Part shown: positions 43,388 to 53,312 of the stretch, piece by piece
How the letters are laid out: each line of letters begins with the position of its first letter
How positions within the stretch are numbered: position 1 is the first letter of the stretch
Assembly (NCBI GenBank): GCA_022510685.1
Contig: JAFLTA010000007.1
Span: 1 to 64,000, forward strand
Length of the DNA stretch: 64,000 nucleotides
Direction: 5' to 3'
Origin: Lachnospiraceae bacterium
GTDB lineage: Bacteria > Bacillota > Clostridia > Lachnospirales > Lachnospiraceae
Notes under the pieces: model-generated
Databases searched by the model: none
Seen by the model: the letters and a program-made list of their open reading frames with translations, nothing else
Told to the model about the DNA's origin: nothing
Position numbers and translations under genes: made by a program

Positions 43388-44587
43388 ATGGAAAAGCGAT
43401 TATTTACATCAGAATCAGTAACAGAAGGACATCCTGACAAAATTTGTGATAACATTTCAGATGCGATTCTGGATGCGTTAATGGAGCAGGATCCTATGAG
43501 CCGTGTTGCCTGTGAGACGGTTATCACTACGGATTATGTAATGATAATGGGAGAAATCAGTTCAAAGGCAAATGTGGATTATGAAAAGATTGCCAGAGAA
43601 ACCATACGGCAGATTGGTTACGACGATGATGCCAAAGGGTTTAACTGTGATACCTGTGAAGTGAAGGTGCTTTTGGATCAGCAATCTGCTGATATCGCTA
43701 TGGGTGTTGATACGGCGCTGGAAGCCAGAAATGGTGAGATGGGCATGTCTGAGGAACAGCTTGATGCCATCGGTGCCGGTGACCAGGGTATGATGTTCGG
43801 CTATGCTACTAACGAGACTGAGGACAGAATGCCTTATGCCATTTCACTTGCTCACAAGCTTACCAAAAAATTAACGGATGTGCGGAAAACAGGAGTGCTT
43901 CCTTACTTGCGTGCAGACGGAAAAAGTCAGGTGACGGTAGAGTATGACGAAAACGGAAAACCAATACATATTAATGCGGTGGTGCTTTCCACTCAGCATT
44001 CCGAGGAGATTACGCAGGAGCAGATTCATAAAGATATTCGTGAAAAGGTTATAGATGCGGTTTTGCCATCAGAATTAGTGGATGACCGTACACAGTTTTT
44101 TATCAATCCCACAGGACGTTTTGTCATTGGCGGACCAAACGGTGACAGCGGACTTACCGGCAGAAAAATTATCGTAGATACTTACGGCGGATTTGCCCGT
44201 CATGGCGGTGGTGCATTTTCCGGAAAGGACTGCACGAAAGTAGACCGCTCTGCAGCTTACGCAGCACGGTATGTGGCAAAAAATATTGTGGAGGCAGGAT
44301 TGGCAGAGCGCTGTGAAATCCAGTTGTCCTATGCCATTGGTGTGGCACATCCGACATCCATCATGGTAGACACATTTGAAACCGGAAAGTTGTCCGATGC
44401 CAGATTAGTGGAAATTATCCGTGAAAACTTTGATTTGCGCCCGGCGGGCATTATAAAAATGCTGGATTTACGTCGCCCGATTTATCGGCAGACAGCAGCC
44501 TATGGTCATTTTGGCAGGAATGATTTACAGCTTCCATGGGAACAGACAGATAAAGCGGAGACGTTAAAGAAATATCTGTCACGATAA
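43388..44587 (+). CDS. metK: S-adenosylmethionine synthetase
   Basis: A 399-residue enzyme making SAM from methionine and ATP. The start has [19 protein letters not shown] with the ATP-binding His and Asp; other landmarks are [16 protein letters not shown] and [20 protein letters not shown], then [16 protein letters not shown]. The ATG at 43388 follows GGAGG; an ATG at 43331 lies just after the riboswitch terminator and has no ribosome site. The gene is regulated by the SAM-I element upstream. Confidence 0.97.
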   Translation: MEKRLFTSESVTEGHPDKICDNISDAILDALMEQDPMSRVACETVITTDYVMIMGEISSKANVDYEKIARETIRQIGYDDDAKGFNCDTCEVKVLLDQQSADIAMGVDTALEARNGEMGMSEEQLDAIGAGDQGMMFGYATNETEDRMPYAISLAHKLTKKLTDVRKTGVLPYLRADGKSQVTVEYDENGKPIHINAVVLSTQHSEEITQEQIHKDIREKVIDAVLPSELVDDRTQFFINPTGRFVIGGPNGDSGLTGRKIIVDTYGGFARHGGGAFSGKDCTKVDRSAAYAARYVAKNIVEAGLAERCEIQLSYAIGVAHPTSIMVDTFETGKLSDARLVEIIRENFDLRPAGIIKMLDLRRPIYRQTAAYGHFGRNDLQLPWEQTDKAETLKKYLSR

Positions 44588-44654
44588 TACTGTGTCAGTT
44601 TGACGATGATTTCGCGTAAAGACACGGAAAAGAAAAGTATGGAGGGGTAATAAG

Positions 44655-45641
44655 ATGGATGCGCCAATCAAGAAGCCGGTTTTATACATTGTAATACCTT
44701 GTTACAATGAGGAAAAGGTATTACCGGAAACGAAACCGATGTTTCTCAAAACTCTGCAGGATATGATTCAGGAAAATAAAATATCGGAAGACAGCCGCGT
44801 GCTTTTTGTGAACGATGGAAGCAAGGATGATACGTGGAATCTCATTAAGGAGTACGCCGGGGAGGAGAAGCACATTTTGGGGTTGAGTCTCTCGCGGAAC
44901 AGAGGACATCAGAATGCTTTGTTTGCAGGGCTTATGACAGCTAAAGAAGTTGCTGATATTACAATTTCCATCGACTGTGATGGACAAGATGATATGGCTG
45001 CCATGTCTGAGATGGTGGACGAGTATCTCTCCGGCTCACAGATTGTGTATGGTGTGCGTTCTGAGAGGAAGACAGATACGTTTTTTAAGCGAGCGACTGC
45101 TCAGGGATTTTATAAAGTAATGGCAAAGATGGGTGCAGATGTGATTTACAATCATGCTGATTATCGTCTGATGAGCAGGGAGGCACTGGAGGCTTTGGCG
45201 CAGTTTAAGGAAGTGCATTTGTTTTTGCGGGGAATGGCACCCCTCGTGGGATTCCGTTACTCTTGTGTATACTATGAACGCGCTGAACGAATTGCCGGGG
45301 AGAGTCATTATCCGTTGAAAAAAATGTTATCGTTTGCTTTCAATGGTATCTCCAGCTTTTCCACAAAACCCATTCGCATGATTACTGGTCTCGGTTTTTT
45401 GATTTGTGTGATTAGCTTAATTGCCATTGTGGCAACTATTGTTCAGAAGCTTTACGGTGTTACAGTTGGCGGATGGTCCAGTTTGCTGTGTTGTATTTTG
45501 TTTTTGGGTGGCATCCAGCTCCTCAGTCTTGGGGTGATAGGGGAGTATGTTGGCAAAATCTATATGGAGACCAAGGAACGACCACGCTTTATAATCAGCG
45601 AGGGAACGGAAGGGGTCACTCCGGCAGTAGACCGCAGGTAG
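44655..45641 (+). CDS. GtrB/DPM1-like family 2 glycosyltransferase
   Basis: A 328-residue membrane enzyme that probably moves a sugar onto polyprenyl phosphate. The GT2 core is VIPCYNEEKVLPETKPM, then VNDGSKDDTWNLI and ISIDCDGQDDMAAMSEMVDEYL (the DxD-like metal site). Two C-terminal helices follow (GLGFLICVISLIAIVATIV and LLCCILFLGGIQLLSLGVIG). The lipid-linked product would serve wall or surface glycosylation. The GTPase-ribonuclease fusion begins 22 bases after its stop, so both may share a transcript. Ribosome site GGAGGGG. Confidence 0.9.
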   Translation: MDAPIKKPVLYIVIPCYNEEKVLPETKPMFLKTLQDMIQENKISEDSRVLFVNDGSKDDTWNLIKEYAGEEKHILGLSLSRNRGHQNALFAGLMTAKEVADITISIDCDGQDDMAAMSEMVDEYLSGSQIVYGVRSERKTDTFFKRATAQGFYKVMAKMGADVIYNHADYRLMSREALEALAQFKEVHLFLRGMAPLVGFRYSCVYYERAERIAGESHYPLKKMLSFAFNGISSFSTKPIRMITGLGFLICVISLIAIVATIVQKLYGVTVGGWSSLLCCILFLGGIQLLSLGVIGEYVGKIYMETKERPRFIISEGTEGVTPAVDRR

Positions 45642-45663
45642 TTGCCGGGAAAGGCGAATTATT

Positions 45664-48300
45664 ATGAAGAAAAAAATTTGTGCGGCGCTGCTGGCACACG
45701 TTGACGCAGGTAAGACCACGCTGTCCGAGGGTATTTTGTATACTGCAGGAAGTATTCGGCAGCTTGGTCGTGTGGATAATCAAAATGCATTTTTAGATAA
45801 TCATCATATGGAGCGTGACAGAGGAATTACCATCTTTTCCAAACAGGCAGTATTTGAGTGGGGAGATGGTATTGTCACGTTGTTGGATACACCGGGACAC
45901 GTAGATTTTTCGGCAGAGATGGAACGGGTTCTGCAAGTGCTTGACTATGCAGTTTTGGTAGTCAGTGGTGCAGACGGCGTGCAGAGCCATACGGAAACGT
46001 TATGGCAACTCTTTGCGTATTACGATATTCCGGTGTTTCTTTTTGTAAATAAAATGGATATGCCCGGTGCAGACAGAGAAGTTTTGCTGCGGGAACTACA
46101 GGAAAAGCTTTCGGATAACTGTACGGATTTTGGTACAGATGAATCTGTCATCCATGATGCTGCCGCTATGTGTGAGGAATCTCTGCTGGATATTTTTTTG
46201 GAGAAAGGACGTATTGATGACGGTGAGATTTGCCGTCTGATTCGGGAGAGGAAATTATTCCCCTGTTATTTTGGTTCTGCACTGAAAATGGAGGGTGTGG
46301 AAGACTTTTTGCGGGGATTTTGGAAATACACCCTCATGCCTGCGTATCAAAACGACTTTGGTGCGAGAGTGTATAAAATCACAAGAGACGAGCAGGGCAA
46401 TCGTCTCACACATATGAAAATTACCGGAGGGACGTTATGTAATCGACAGGTTTTAGAGGGGAAGTTTGCGCCGGATACTAATCAGACAGAGGATGGAGCG
46501 GATTATTGGAGTGAAAAAGTCAATCAGATTCGCGTGTATTCCGGTGAGAAATTTACCGCTTGTCAGGAAGTGTCTGCCGGCGAAGTGTGTGCAGTAACCG
46601 GACTTACTAATACGTATCCCGGCGCAGGTCTTGGATTTGAAGAAGATGAATTGCCGCTGTTAGAGCCGGTACTCACCTATCGGATAGAGTTGTCAGCGCA
46701 GTGGGATGTCGGAAGAGCATTGCCGATTTTAAAACAATTGGAAGAGGAAGAACCGGAGCTGCATATTATATGGGATGAGTCAGCCAGAGAAATCCATGCC
46801 CAAATAATGGGAGAGATACAGATTGAAGTAGTCAAACAACAGTTATTGGAACGCTATCAAATGGCGGTGGAATTCGGAGCTGGAAGCATTGTCTATAAGG
46901 AGACAATAGCGGAACCGGTTATAGGAATGGGACATTTTGAGCCGCTGCGCCATTATGCGGAAGTGCATTTACTGTTGGAACCGGGAGAGCCGGGCTCCGG
47001 TCTCGTGTTTGATAGCCGGTGTAGTGAAGATATCCTGGACAAAAACTGGCAAAGACTGGTACTTACTCATTTGGAGGAGAGACGGCATAGAGGAGTGCTT
47101 ACCGGCTCAGAAATCACGGATATGCGGATTACGTTACTGGCGGGACGTTCTCACCAGAAACATACGGAGGGCGGAGATTTTCGTCAGGCAACTTATCGTG
47201 CTGTGCGTCAGGGGCTTCGTCAGGCAGAGGGTATTTTGCTGGAGCCATATTATGCGTTTCGTTTGGAGATGCCTACGGAACTGCTGGGAAGGGCGATGAC
47301 TGACATTGAGCGCATGGAGGGACGGATGGATGCCCCGGATACGGGAGGAGAGTATACGATACTGACCGGAGAGGCACCGGTGGCAACTATCGGAAAATAT
47401 CAGAGGGAATTGTCTGCATACACCAGCGGAAAAGGGAAGATGAGCTGTCGCCCCTGCGGATACCGTCCTTGTCATAATCAGGAGGAAGTGGTAGAACAAA
47501 TAGGATACAATCCGGATGCGGATTTGGCACAGACCGCAGATTCCGTTTTTTGTGCCCATGGTTCCGGTTATGTCGTGCCGTGGAATGAGGTGCCGGAATA
47601 TGTGCATGTAGATAACGATTATCAATTAAATGCGGAAGAAAAGGCGGCCAGAATGGAGCGGGAAGCGTATGAGGCAATGAGTGCCGCTCAGAGAAGGCGG
47701 TTAGGATATATGGAAGATTACTCCATGGGAGAGGAGGAGGTACAGTCTATTTTGGGACAGGCTGTGGGAGCAAACCGCAGTCGCAAAAAGACGTGGGCAA
47801 GAACGCGGAGGAAAACCATTACGGCTTCATCTTCAGGAGGGAAAACAGGAAGTCCTAAGCCAAAGAAACCGGCAGAAAAGTATTTACTGGTGGACGGGTA
47901 TAACATTGTGTTTGCGTGGGAGGAATTAAATGCCCTGGCAAAGGATAATATTGATGCGGCAAGAGGTCGTCTGATGGATATATTATGCAACTATCAGGCG
48001 TATGTGGGCGGCACACTGATTTTGGTTTTTGACGCCTATAAGGTAAAAGGTGGAATCGGAAAAATGATAGATTACCATAATATCCATGTGGTTTACACGA
48101 AGGAGGCAGAGACGGCAGACCAGTATATTGAAAAACTGGCGCATCGTATGGGAAAAGAGTATGATGTGACAGTGGCAACTTCGGATGGCTTGGAGCAGCT
48201 CATCATCCGGGGGCAGGGGTGCAAGTTGTTTTCTGCCAGAGAATTGCAGGAAGAAGTGAAGAGAGCCGAGGAGGGGATTCACAGAAAAATTCAGGAATAG
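45664..48300 (+). CDS. TetM-like ribosomal GTPase fused to a YacP/Rae1 NYN ribonuclease domain
   Basis: A 878-residue protein. The first part (about 1-690) is an EF-G/TetM-type factor: G1 AHVDAGKTT, G2 RDRGIT, G3 DTPGHVDFS, G4 NKMD and G5 GSALK, the EF-G domain-II to domain-V layout, and the TetM-like end segment CGYRPCHNQEEVVEQIGYNP and FCAHGSGYVVPWNEV. After a basic Ser/Lys/Pro linker comes a YacP/Rae1 NYN domain (about 739-870) with all acidic residues kept: LLVDGYNIVFAWEEL, LVFDAYKVKGG, ETADQYIEKLAH and VATSDGLEQLI. In Bacillus YacP/Rae1 is a separate A-site ribonuclease. Joined here, one protein may both bind the ribosome and cut mRNA. Tetracycline resistance is not shown. Confidence 0.92.
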   Translation: MKKKICAALLAHVDAGKTTLSEGILYTAGSIRQLGRVDNQNAFLDNHHMERDRGITIFSKQAVFEWGDGIVTLLDTPGHVDFSAEMERVLQVLDYAVLVVSGADGVQSHTETLWQLFAYYDIPVFLFVNKMDMPGADREVLLRELQEKLSDNCTDFGTDESVIHDAAAMCEESLLDIFLEKGRIDDGEICRLIRERKLFPCYFGSALKMEGVEDFLRGFWKYTLMPAYQNDFGARVYKITRDEQGNRLTHMKITGGTLCNRQVLEGKFAPDTNQTEDGADYWSEKVNQIRVYSGEKFTACQEVSAGEVCAVTGLTNTYPGAGLGFEEDELPLLEPVLTYRIELSAQWDVGRALPILKQLEEEEPELHIIWDESAREIHAQIMGEIQIEVVKQQLLERYQMAVEFGAGSIVYKETIAEPVIGMGHFEPLRHYAEVHLLLEPGEPGSGLVFDSRCSEDILDKNWQRLVLTHLEERRHRGVLTGSEITDMRITLLAGRSHQKHTEGGDFRQATYRAVRQGLRQAEGILLEPYYAFRLEMPTELLGRAMTDIERMEGRMDAPDTGGEYTILTGEAPVATIGKYQRELSAYTSGKGKMSCRPCGYRPCHNQEEVVEQIGYNPDADLAQTADSVFCAHGSGYVVPWNEVPEYVHVDNDYQLNAEEKAARMEREAYEAMSAAQRRRLGYMEDYSMGEEEVQSILGQAVGANRSRKKTWARTRRKTITASSSGGKTGSPKPKKPAEKYLLVDGYNIVFAWEELNALAKDNIDAARGRLMDILCNYQAYVGGTLILVFDAYKVKGGIGKMIDYHNIHVVYTKEAETADQYIEKLAHRMGKEYDVTVATSDGLEQLIIRGQGCKLFSARELQEEVKRAEEGIHRKIQE

Positions 48301-48434
48301 TTTACGATGTATTAGCTTGCACAATAGGTGTAAATCATATATTATGGGAAACGGCTAAGGAATTCCGCTCTGTAGGTGGCGTTGTCTGACATGGGCGGAA
48401 ATAATAGAAACAGCGCAGAAAGAAAGAGGAGAAA

Positions 48435-49769
48435 ATGAATTGTCCAAAATGTAATACAGAGGTATCAAAAGATGCAAAATTTTGTACGAATTGCGGTACC
48501 CCTTTAAACGGAACCGAAGGAAATGCAGAACCGGAGAATCCGGCATTCAAGCAACGTGAACCTTTAAATATGCAAAAGTTTATAAAGCCGGGTATCATTG
48601 TGGCGGGCGTTATCGTGTTAATCGCGGTGATTGCATTGATTTCCAATCGCAGTGAAACCATTGACCTCACAAAATATGTGGAACTGAAGTATGAGGGATA
48701 TGAGGGATATGGTACAGCAGCTATAGAATGGAATGAAAAGAAATTCATCAAGGCAATTGGCGAAGCGGTTGGCGCGGATGCAAATGACTTTTATGATGCC
48801 GTCGTGGACTTTGACATGAAGGATTTGGAGAAGGCAATTGATGATGACGACATTGACGCAGAAGATCTGATGGAAATGATTTATGAGATCTATGAAGATG
48901 CCAAATTAGATAAAGAATCCGAGCTGAAAAACGGTGACACGGTCACGGTGACATTTAAGTATGACAATGAAGATGCCAAAGATTTTGGAATCAAGTTTAA
49001 GGGAGAGAAAAAAGAATTTAAAGTATCTGATTTGGAAGAAGTGAAAAAAGTGAATCCTTTCGATTATCTGGAAGTCACTTTTGAAGGTATTTCTCCGTCG
49101 GGAAATATCAATCTGAAGAAAAAGGATTCCGGTGAGAAGGTGATGGAAACGGTTAATTTTGAGGCAGAGCCTTCTTATAATCTGAGACTTGGGGATAAGG
49201 TTACCGTTACTGCCAAGACGTGGGGGGATGAGCAGCAGCTCAGGACATCTTACGGAAGCATACTCTCGGAGACAACAAAGGAGTTTACGGTTGAAGGTCT
49301 GGCAGATTATATTTCCGATGCATCGGAATTGGAAAAGGATGATTTATTTGCGAAGTTGAAGACGCAGACAGAAACGGTATTAAATGCATATTTTGCCGGG
49401 GAGCAGAGCTCTATTTCCCAAAGTGATTTCAAGTACGAGGGATACTATTTCCTCGGAGCAAAGGCAGCAGATTATTATTCGGAATACAATAAGATATACA
49501 TGGTATATTCTGCAACCATTAAGAGCAAGGATAAGTACAATAGGTTTAATCCCACCAAAGTGTACTTCCCTGTTGAATTTAGGAATATCGTTAAAGGTAC
49601 AGACGGGAAAATGACAGTAGATTTAAATAGCTATTCCCAAAAGGGTGGTATCTCTCTTGGATATAAATGGATGAACGCATATACAGATACTACATCAATG
49701 AAAAATGCCCTGGTAGTCACGGAGGGGGCAAAATTCGACTGTACATATGGAGGGGCATTGCAGGAGTAG
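48435..49769 (+). CDS. Zinc-ribbon membrane protein of unknown function
   Basis: A 444-residue protein: a zinc ribbon at the N terminus (CPKCNTEVSKDAKFCTNCG, with Cys3, 6, 17 and 20), a linker, one membrane helix (about 54-73, IIVAGVIVLIAVIALIS), and an extracellular acidic part of about 370 residues with beta-rich repeats (KNGDTVTVTFKYDNEDAKDF and RLGDKVTVTAKTWGDEQQLR). It resembles YvbJ-like zinc-ribbon proteins; the outer part may bind ligand or wall. Function not known. Ribosome site AAGAGGAG. It is the last gene before the trp leader. Confidence 0.75.
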   Translation: MNCPKCNTEVSKDAKFCTNCGTPLNGTEGNAEPENPAFKQREPLNMQKFIKPGIIVAGVIVLIAVIALISNRSETIDLTKYVELKYEGYEGYGTAAIEWNEKKFIKAIGEAVGADANDFYDAVVDFDMKDLEKAIDDDDIDAEDLMEMIYEIYEDAKLDKESELKNGDTVTVTFKYDNEDAKDFGIKFKGEKKEFKVSDLEEVKKVNPFDYLEVTFEGISPSGNINLKKKDSGEKVMETVNFEAEPSYNLRLGDKVTVTAKTWGDEQQLRTSYGSILSETTKEFTVEGLADYISDASELEKDDLFAKLKTQTETVLNAYFAGEQSSISQSDFKYEGYYFLGAKAADYYSEYNKIYMVYSATIKSKDKYNRFNPTKVYFPVEFRNIVKGTDGKMTVDLNSYSQKGGISLGYKWMNAYTDTTSMKNALVVTEGAKFDCTYGGALQE

Positions 49770-49779
49770 GAATAAGGGA

Positions 49780-49807
49780 TTGACATTCCCTGAAAAGAGA
49801 GTATAAT
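49780..49807 (+). promoter_or_regulatory. Promoter of the trp operon
   Basis: TTGACA (49780-49785), a 16-base spacer and TATAAT (49802-49807), about 340 bases upstream of trpE and 10 bases before the T-box leader. Confidence 0.85.
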
Positions 49808-49812
49808 GTAAA

Positions 49813-50103
49813 CAATTGAAAAAAATTAAACCGTTGAGGCGGAGATAAAAATGAAAGAGGCACTTACAGAGAGCGGGGATGCTGAGAAACCGCAGAGAGC
49901 TGTTCATTAAATGGACCGCTGAGGGCATGGTCAAAGGCTTATCAAGCTGAGTATTCCATGACGTAAGGCATGCGTCAGTTGCCGGAAATATGTTGGTATT
50001 TCGCAGGAGAGCGTGAAGGTTCACGAAGCAAGGTGGCACCGCGGTGAAGAATGTTTACCGTCCTTGTTTAGTAGATAGTTCTACTAAACAGGGACTTTTT
50101 TTC
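49813..50103 (+). promoter_or_regulatory. Tryptophan T-box leader with terminator
   Basis: A T-box element of about 290 bases: stem I with a likely UGG specifier at 49912-49914 (in ATGGACCGCTGAG), the conserved AGGTGGCACCGCGG antiterminator block (50031-50044), and a strong terminator pairing GTCCTTGTTTAGTAG (50060-50074) with CTACTAAACAGGGAC (50081-50095), followed by seven T's. Uncharged tRNA-Trp binds stem I and the T-box, and the terminator is then avoided, so the operon is made when tryptophan is scarce. Confidence 0.92.
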
Positions 50104-50144
50104 TGTATAGGAAAACTTTCACGCTCGGCAGAATGGAGGAAACT

Positions 50145-51620
50145 ATGATTACATTGGAACAGGCAAAGGAAATTTCAAAAGGGTACAAGGTAGTCCCCAT
50201 CAGCATGGAGATTCTTTCCGATATGAAGACCCCCATGCAGGTGCTGCAGATTCTCAAAGGAGTCAGCAGGCACTGCTATATGTTGGAGAGTGTGGAAAAT
50301 CAAGAAGTATGGGGGAGATATACGTTTTTGGGATACGACCCGAAGCTGGAAATTACCTGCACAAATGGAACCATGACTCTGCGAAAGAGCGGAGATGAGA
50401 AGATAGAGACAGAGCAGGTGAAACATCCGGGAGAGCGCATCCGGGAGATATTACAGGATTATACGAGTCCGAAAGTAGCGGGTCTGCCCAGCTTTACCGG
50501 TGGTCTGGTGGGATACTTTTCCTACGATTACAGTAAATATGCCGAGCCGAAATTAAATCTGGATGCAGATGATGAGGAAGGTTTTAAGGATGTTGACTTA
50601 ATGCTGTTTGATAAAGTTATCTGTTTCGACAATCTGCGACAGAAAATTATCATAATCGTCAATGCGTCTGTGGAACATCTGGAGGAGCAATATGCGAGGA
50701 GCCGGAAGGAAATTCAGGAAATTATCCGTCTCATTAACGAAGGTACTCCGGCAAAAATTGCACCGGGGAAAATCACATCTGATTTTCGACCACTGTTTTC
50801 TGAGGAAGAGTATTGTTCCATGGTGGAGAAAGCAAAGCGGTATATTTATGAGGGAGATATTTTTCAGGTGGTTCTGTCTAACCGCCTGGAGGCAGATTAT
50901 GAGGGGAGTCTGTTTAATGCGTATCGAATGCTTCGGACCATAAATCCATCCCCCTACATGTTTTATTTTAGCAGTGATGACATCGAGGTGGCGGGAGCAT
51001 CGCCGGAGACATTAGTTAAGCTGCAGGATGGGGTGCTTTACACGTTTCCGCTGGCAGGAACCAAACCCCGTGGCAAAACAGAGCGGGAAGACAAACAACT
51101 GGAGCGGGATTTGCTTGGTGATGAAAAAGAGCGTGCCGAGCATAATATGTTGGTGGATTTGGGAAGAAATGACTTGGGCAAGATTAGTCGTTTTGGCACT
51201 GTGGAAGTAGAAAAATATATGGAGATTTTGCGGTATTCCCATGTTATGCATATCGGCTCTACGGTGAGAGGGGAGCTTAGGGAGGATAAATGCAGTCTGG
51301 ATGCTGTGGACGCTGTTCTTCCGGCAGGAACCTTATCCGGTGCACCGAAAATCCGTGCCATGGAGATTATCAATGAGCTGGAAAATAATAAACGCGGCAT
51401 ATACGGTGGCGCTATCGGCTATGTTGACTTTACCGGAAATCTGGATACTTGTATTGCCATTCGCACAGCATTTAAGAAAAACGGAAAGCTGTTCGTGCGC
51501 TCCGGTGCCGGAATTGTAGCAGACAGCGTACCGGAAAGCGAATATAGAGAATGCATTAACAAGGCAAAAGCCGTAATGGATGCGGTGGAGCAGGCAAAAG
51601 AACTGGAAGGGGGATTTTAA
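50145..51620 (+). CDS. trpE: Anthranilate synthase component I
   Basis: A 491-residue chorismate-using subunit making anthranilate with TrpG. Landmarks are YMLESVEN (the tryptophan feedback site with the LES motif), GDIFQVVLSNRLEADYEGS, GASPETLVKLQDGVLYTFPL and AGTKPRGKTEREDK, and DLGRNDLGKISRFGTVEV plus GTLSGAPKIRAMEII. The ATG at 50145 lies five bases after GGAGG. It is the first gene after the T-box. trpG follows after one base. Confidence 0.96.
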   Translation: MITLEQAKEISKGYKVVPISMEILSDMKTPMQVLQILKGVSRHCYMLESVENQEVWGRYTFLGYDPKLEITCTNGTMTLRKSGDEKIETEQVKHPGERIREILQDYTSPKVAGLPSFTGGLVGYFSYDYSKYAEPKLNLDADDEEGFKDVDLMLFDKVICFDNLRQKIIIIVNASVEHLEEQYARSRKEIQEIIRLINEGTPAKIAPGKITSDFRPLFSEEEYCSMVEKAKRYIYEGDIFQVVLSNRLEADYEGSLFNAYRMLRTINPSPYMFYFSSDDIEVAGASPETLVKLQDGVLYTFPLAGTKPRGKTEREDKQLERDLLGDEKERAEHNMLVDLGRNDLGKISRFGTVEVEKYMEILRYSHVMHIGSTVRGELREDKCSLDAVDAVLPAGTLSGAPKIRAMEIINELENNKRGIYGGAIGYVDFTGNLDTCIAIRTAFKKNGKLFVRSGAGIVADSVPESEYRECINKAKAVMDAVEQAKELEGGF

Positions 51621-51621
51621 T

Positions 51622-52188
51622 ATGATACTATTGATTGATAATTACGATAGTTTCTCCTATAATCTGGTTCAGTATGTGGGGACCATCAATCCGGATATTA
51701 GGGTCATCCGTAATGACGAGATGACAGTGGAAGAAATAGAAACTCTGGCACCTTCCCACATCATTATTTCGCCGGGACCGGGTAAGCCGGCAGATGCGGG
51801 AATCTGTGAGGAAGTGGTAACATATTTCACCGGTAAAATCCCCATTCTCGGTGTCTGCCTTGGGCATCAGGCAATCAGCGAGGCATTCGGTGCCACAGTA
51901 TCCTATGCGAAAGAACTAATGCATGGCAAAATGTCGGTGGTCACTTTGTCGCAGGATTGTCCTTTGTTTCAAGGGCTGGGTGATAGTGCAGAGGTGGCAA
52001 GGTATCATTCTCTCATAGCGATTAGAGATACCATACCGGATTGTCTGGAGGTAACAGCGACTACGGAGGACGGAGAGATTATGGGGGTAAAGCATAGGGA
52101 TGCACCAACTTACGGACTGCAGTTTCATCCGGAATCGATACTCACCCCGCAGGGGATGGAAATGCTCAGAAATTTTTTGGCAATATAA
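51622..52188 (+). CDS. trpG: Anthranilate synthase component II (glutamine amidotransferase)
   Basis: A 188-residue class I glutamine amidotransferase that supplies ammonia to TrpE. Catalytic Cys79 lies in GVCLGHQAISEAFG, and His and Glu in LQFHPESILTPQG; other marks are the start LLIDNYDSFSYNL and IIISPGPGKPADAG. The ATG at 51622 begins one base after the trpE stop, with its GGGGG ribosome site inside the trpE end. Confidence 0.96.
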   Translation: MILLIDNYDSFSYNLVQYVGTINPDIRVIRNDEMTVEEIETLAPSHIIISPGPGKPADAGICEEVVTYFTGKIPILGVCLGHQAISEAFGATVSYAKELMHGKMSVVTLSQDCPLFQGLGDSAEVARYHSLIAIRDTIPDCLEVTATTEDGEIMGVKHRDAPTYGLQFHPESILTPQGMEMLRNFLAI

Positions 52189-52226
52189 ATAATAATATTA
52201 ACAATATAGAAAAGAGGTAAAAAAAT

Positions 52227-53234
52227 ATGATTAAAGAAGCAATCAGCACATTAGTTAACGGACAGAATTTAGAGCCTGCCATGATGACGCAGGTTATGGA
52301 GGAGATTATGACAGGAGAGGCAACGGATGCCCAGAAAGCATCTTTCTTAACAGCGCTTGCCATCAAAGGAGAAACGATAGAAGAAATCACAGAGGCAGCA
52401 AAAGTAATGCGTATCCACTGTGCTCCTTTTGACAACGACATGGATACATTGGAAATCGTCGGAACCGGTGGGGATAAATCAAATACTATCAATATCTCTA
52501 CGATAGCGTCTATCATAACCAGTGCGTCCGGCATTAAAGTTTCCAAACACGGAAACAGGGCTGCATCCAGTAAGTGTGGGACGGCAGACTGTCTGGAAGC
52601 ATTGGGCGTCAAAATTGATTTGGACGCAGATAAAAGTCTGGACTTATTAAAGGATACCAATTTCTGCTTTTTATTTGCTCAGAAGTATCATCCGGCAATG
52701 CGTTTTGTAGGGACTGTACGTAAAGAGATTGGTACTCGTACTATGTTCAACATTTTAGGACCTCTTGCTAATCCGGCAAGAGCGAACTTACAGTTGATGG
52801 GTGTGTTTGATGAGTCGTTAGTGGAGCCGTTGGCACACGTACTGGTGAATCTCGGAGTGAAGCGCACCATGGTAGTTTACGGTATGGATTGTATTGATGA
52901 GATTTCCCTAAGTGCACCGACGAAAGTATGTGAATATCGTGACGGTGAGTTCAAAAGTTATGAAATTACGCCGGAGCAGTTTGGATTTACCCGTTGTGAG
53001 AAAAGTGATCTGGTGGGAGGCGAACCGGCAGAAAATGCGCAGATTGTAAAGGATATATTAGACGGTGTCCAGGGTCCCAAGACAGATGCCGTGATATTCA
53101 ATGCGGGTGCTGCTATTTATATTGCCACAGAAGGAATTACATTGGAAGAAGGAATCGCCAGAGCGAGGGAAACTCTTGAGAGTGGAGCAGCCAAGAAGCA
53201 GTTGGAGGATATTATTGCAGGAAGTAATGTATAA
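52227..53234 (+). CDS. trpD: Anthranilate phosphoribosyltransferase
   Basis: A 335-residue TrpD that joins anthranilate and PRPP. Seen: [18 protein letters not shown] (pyrophosphate loop), [22 protein letters not shown] (substrate loop), and [22 protein letters not shown]. The length is standard. GAGGTAAAAAAAT precedes the ATG. It is a separate protein, not fused to TrpG as in enterics. Confidence 0.96.
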   Translation: MIKEAISTLVNGQNLEPAMMTQVMEEIMTGEATDAQKASFLTALAIKGETIEEITEAAKVMRIHCAPFDNDMDTLEIVGTGGDKSNTINISTIASIITSASGIKVSKHGNRAASSKCGTADCLEALGVKIDLDADKSLDLLKDTNFCFLFAQKYHPAMRFVGTVRKEIGTRTMFNILGPLANPARANLQLMGVFDESLVEPLAHVLVNLGVKRTMVVYGMDCIDEISLSAPTKVCEYRDGEFKSYEITPEQFGFTRCEKSDLVGGEPAENAQIVKDILDGVQGPKTDAVIFNAGAAIYIATEGITLEEGIARARETLESGAAKKQLEDIIAGSNV

Positions 53235-53312
53235 TAATATTTTCTCTGATTGATGCAGTGTAATAATGTGCTGGATAGAAAATAGTGATGAATGCCAGAA
53301 TGGAGACTGACT

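Noticed and set aside
45664..48300. Acquired tetracycline resistance gene of tet(M) type
   Set aside because: The protein is only distantly TetM-like, is fused to a nuclease domain and lies in a chromosomal setting with no mobile-element genes; resistance cannot be claimed.
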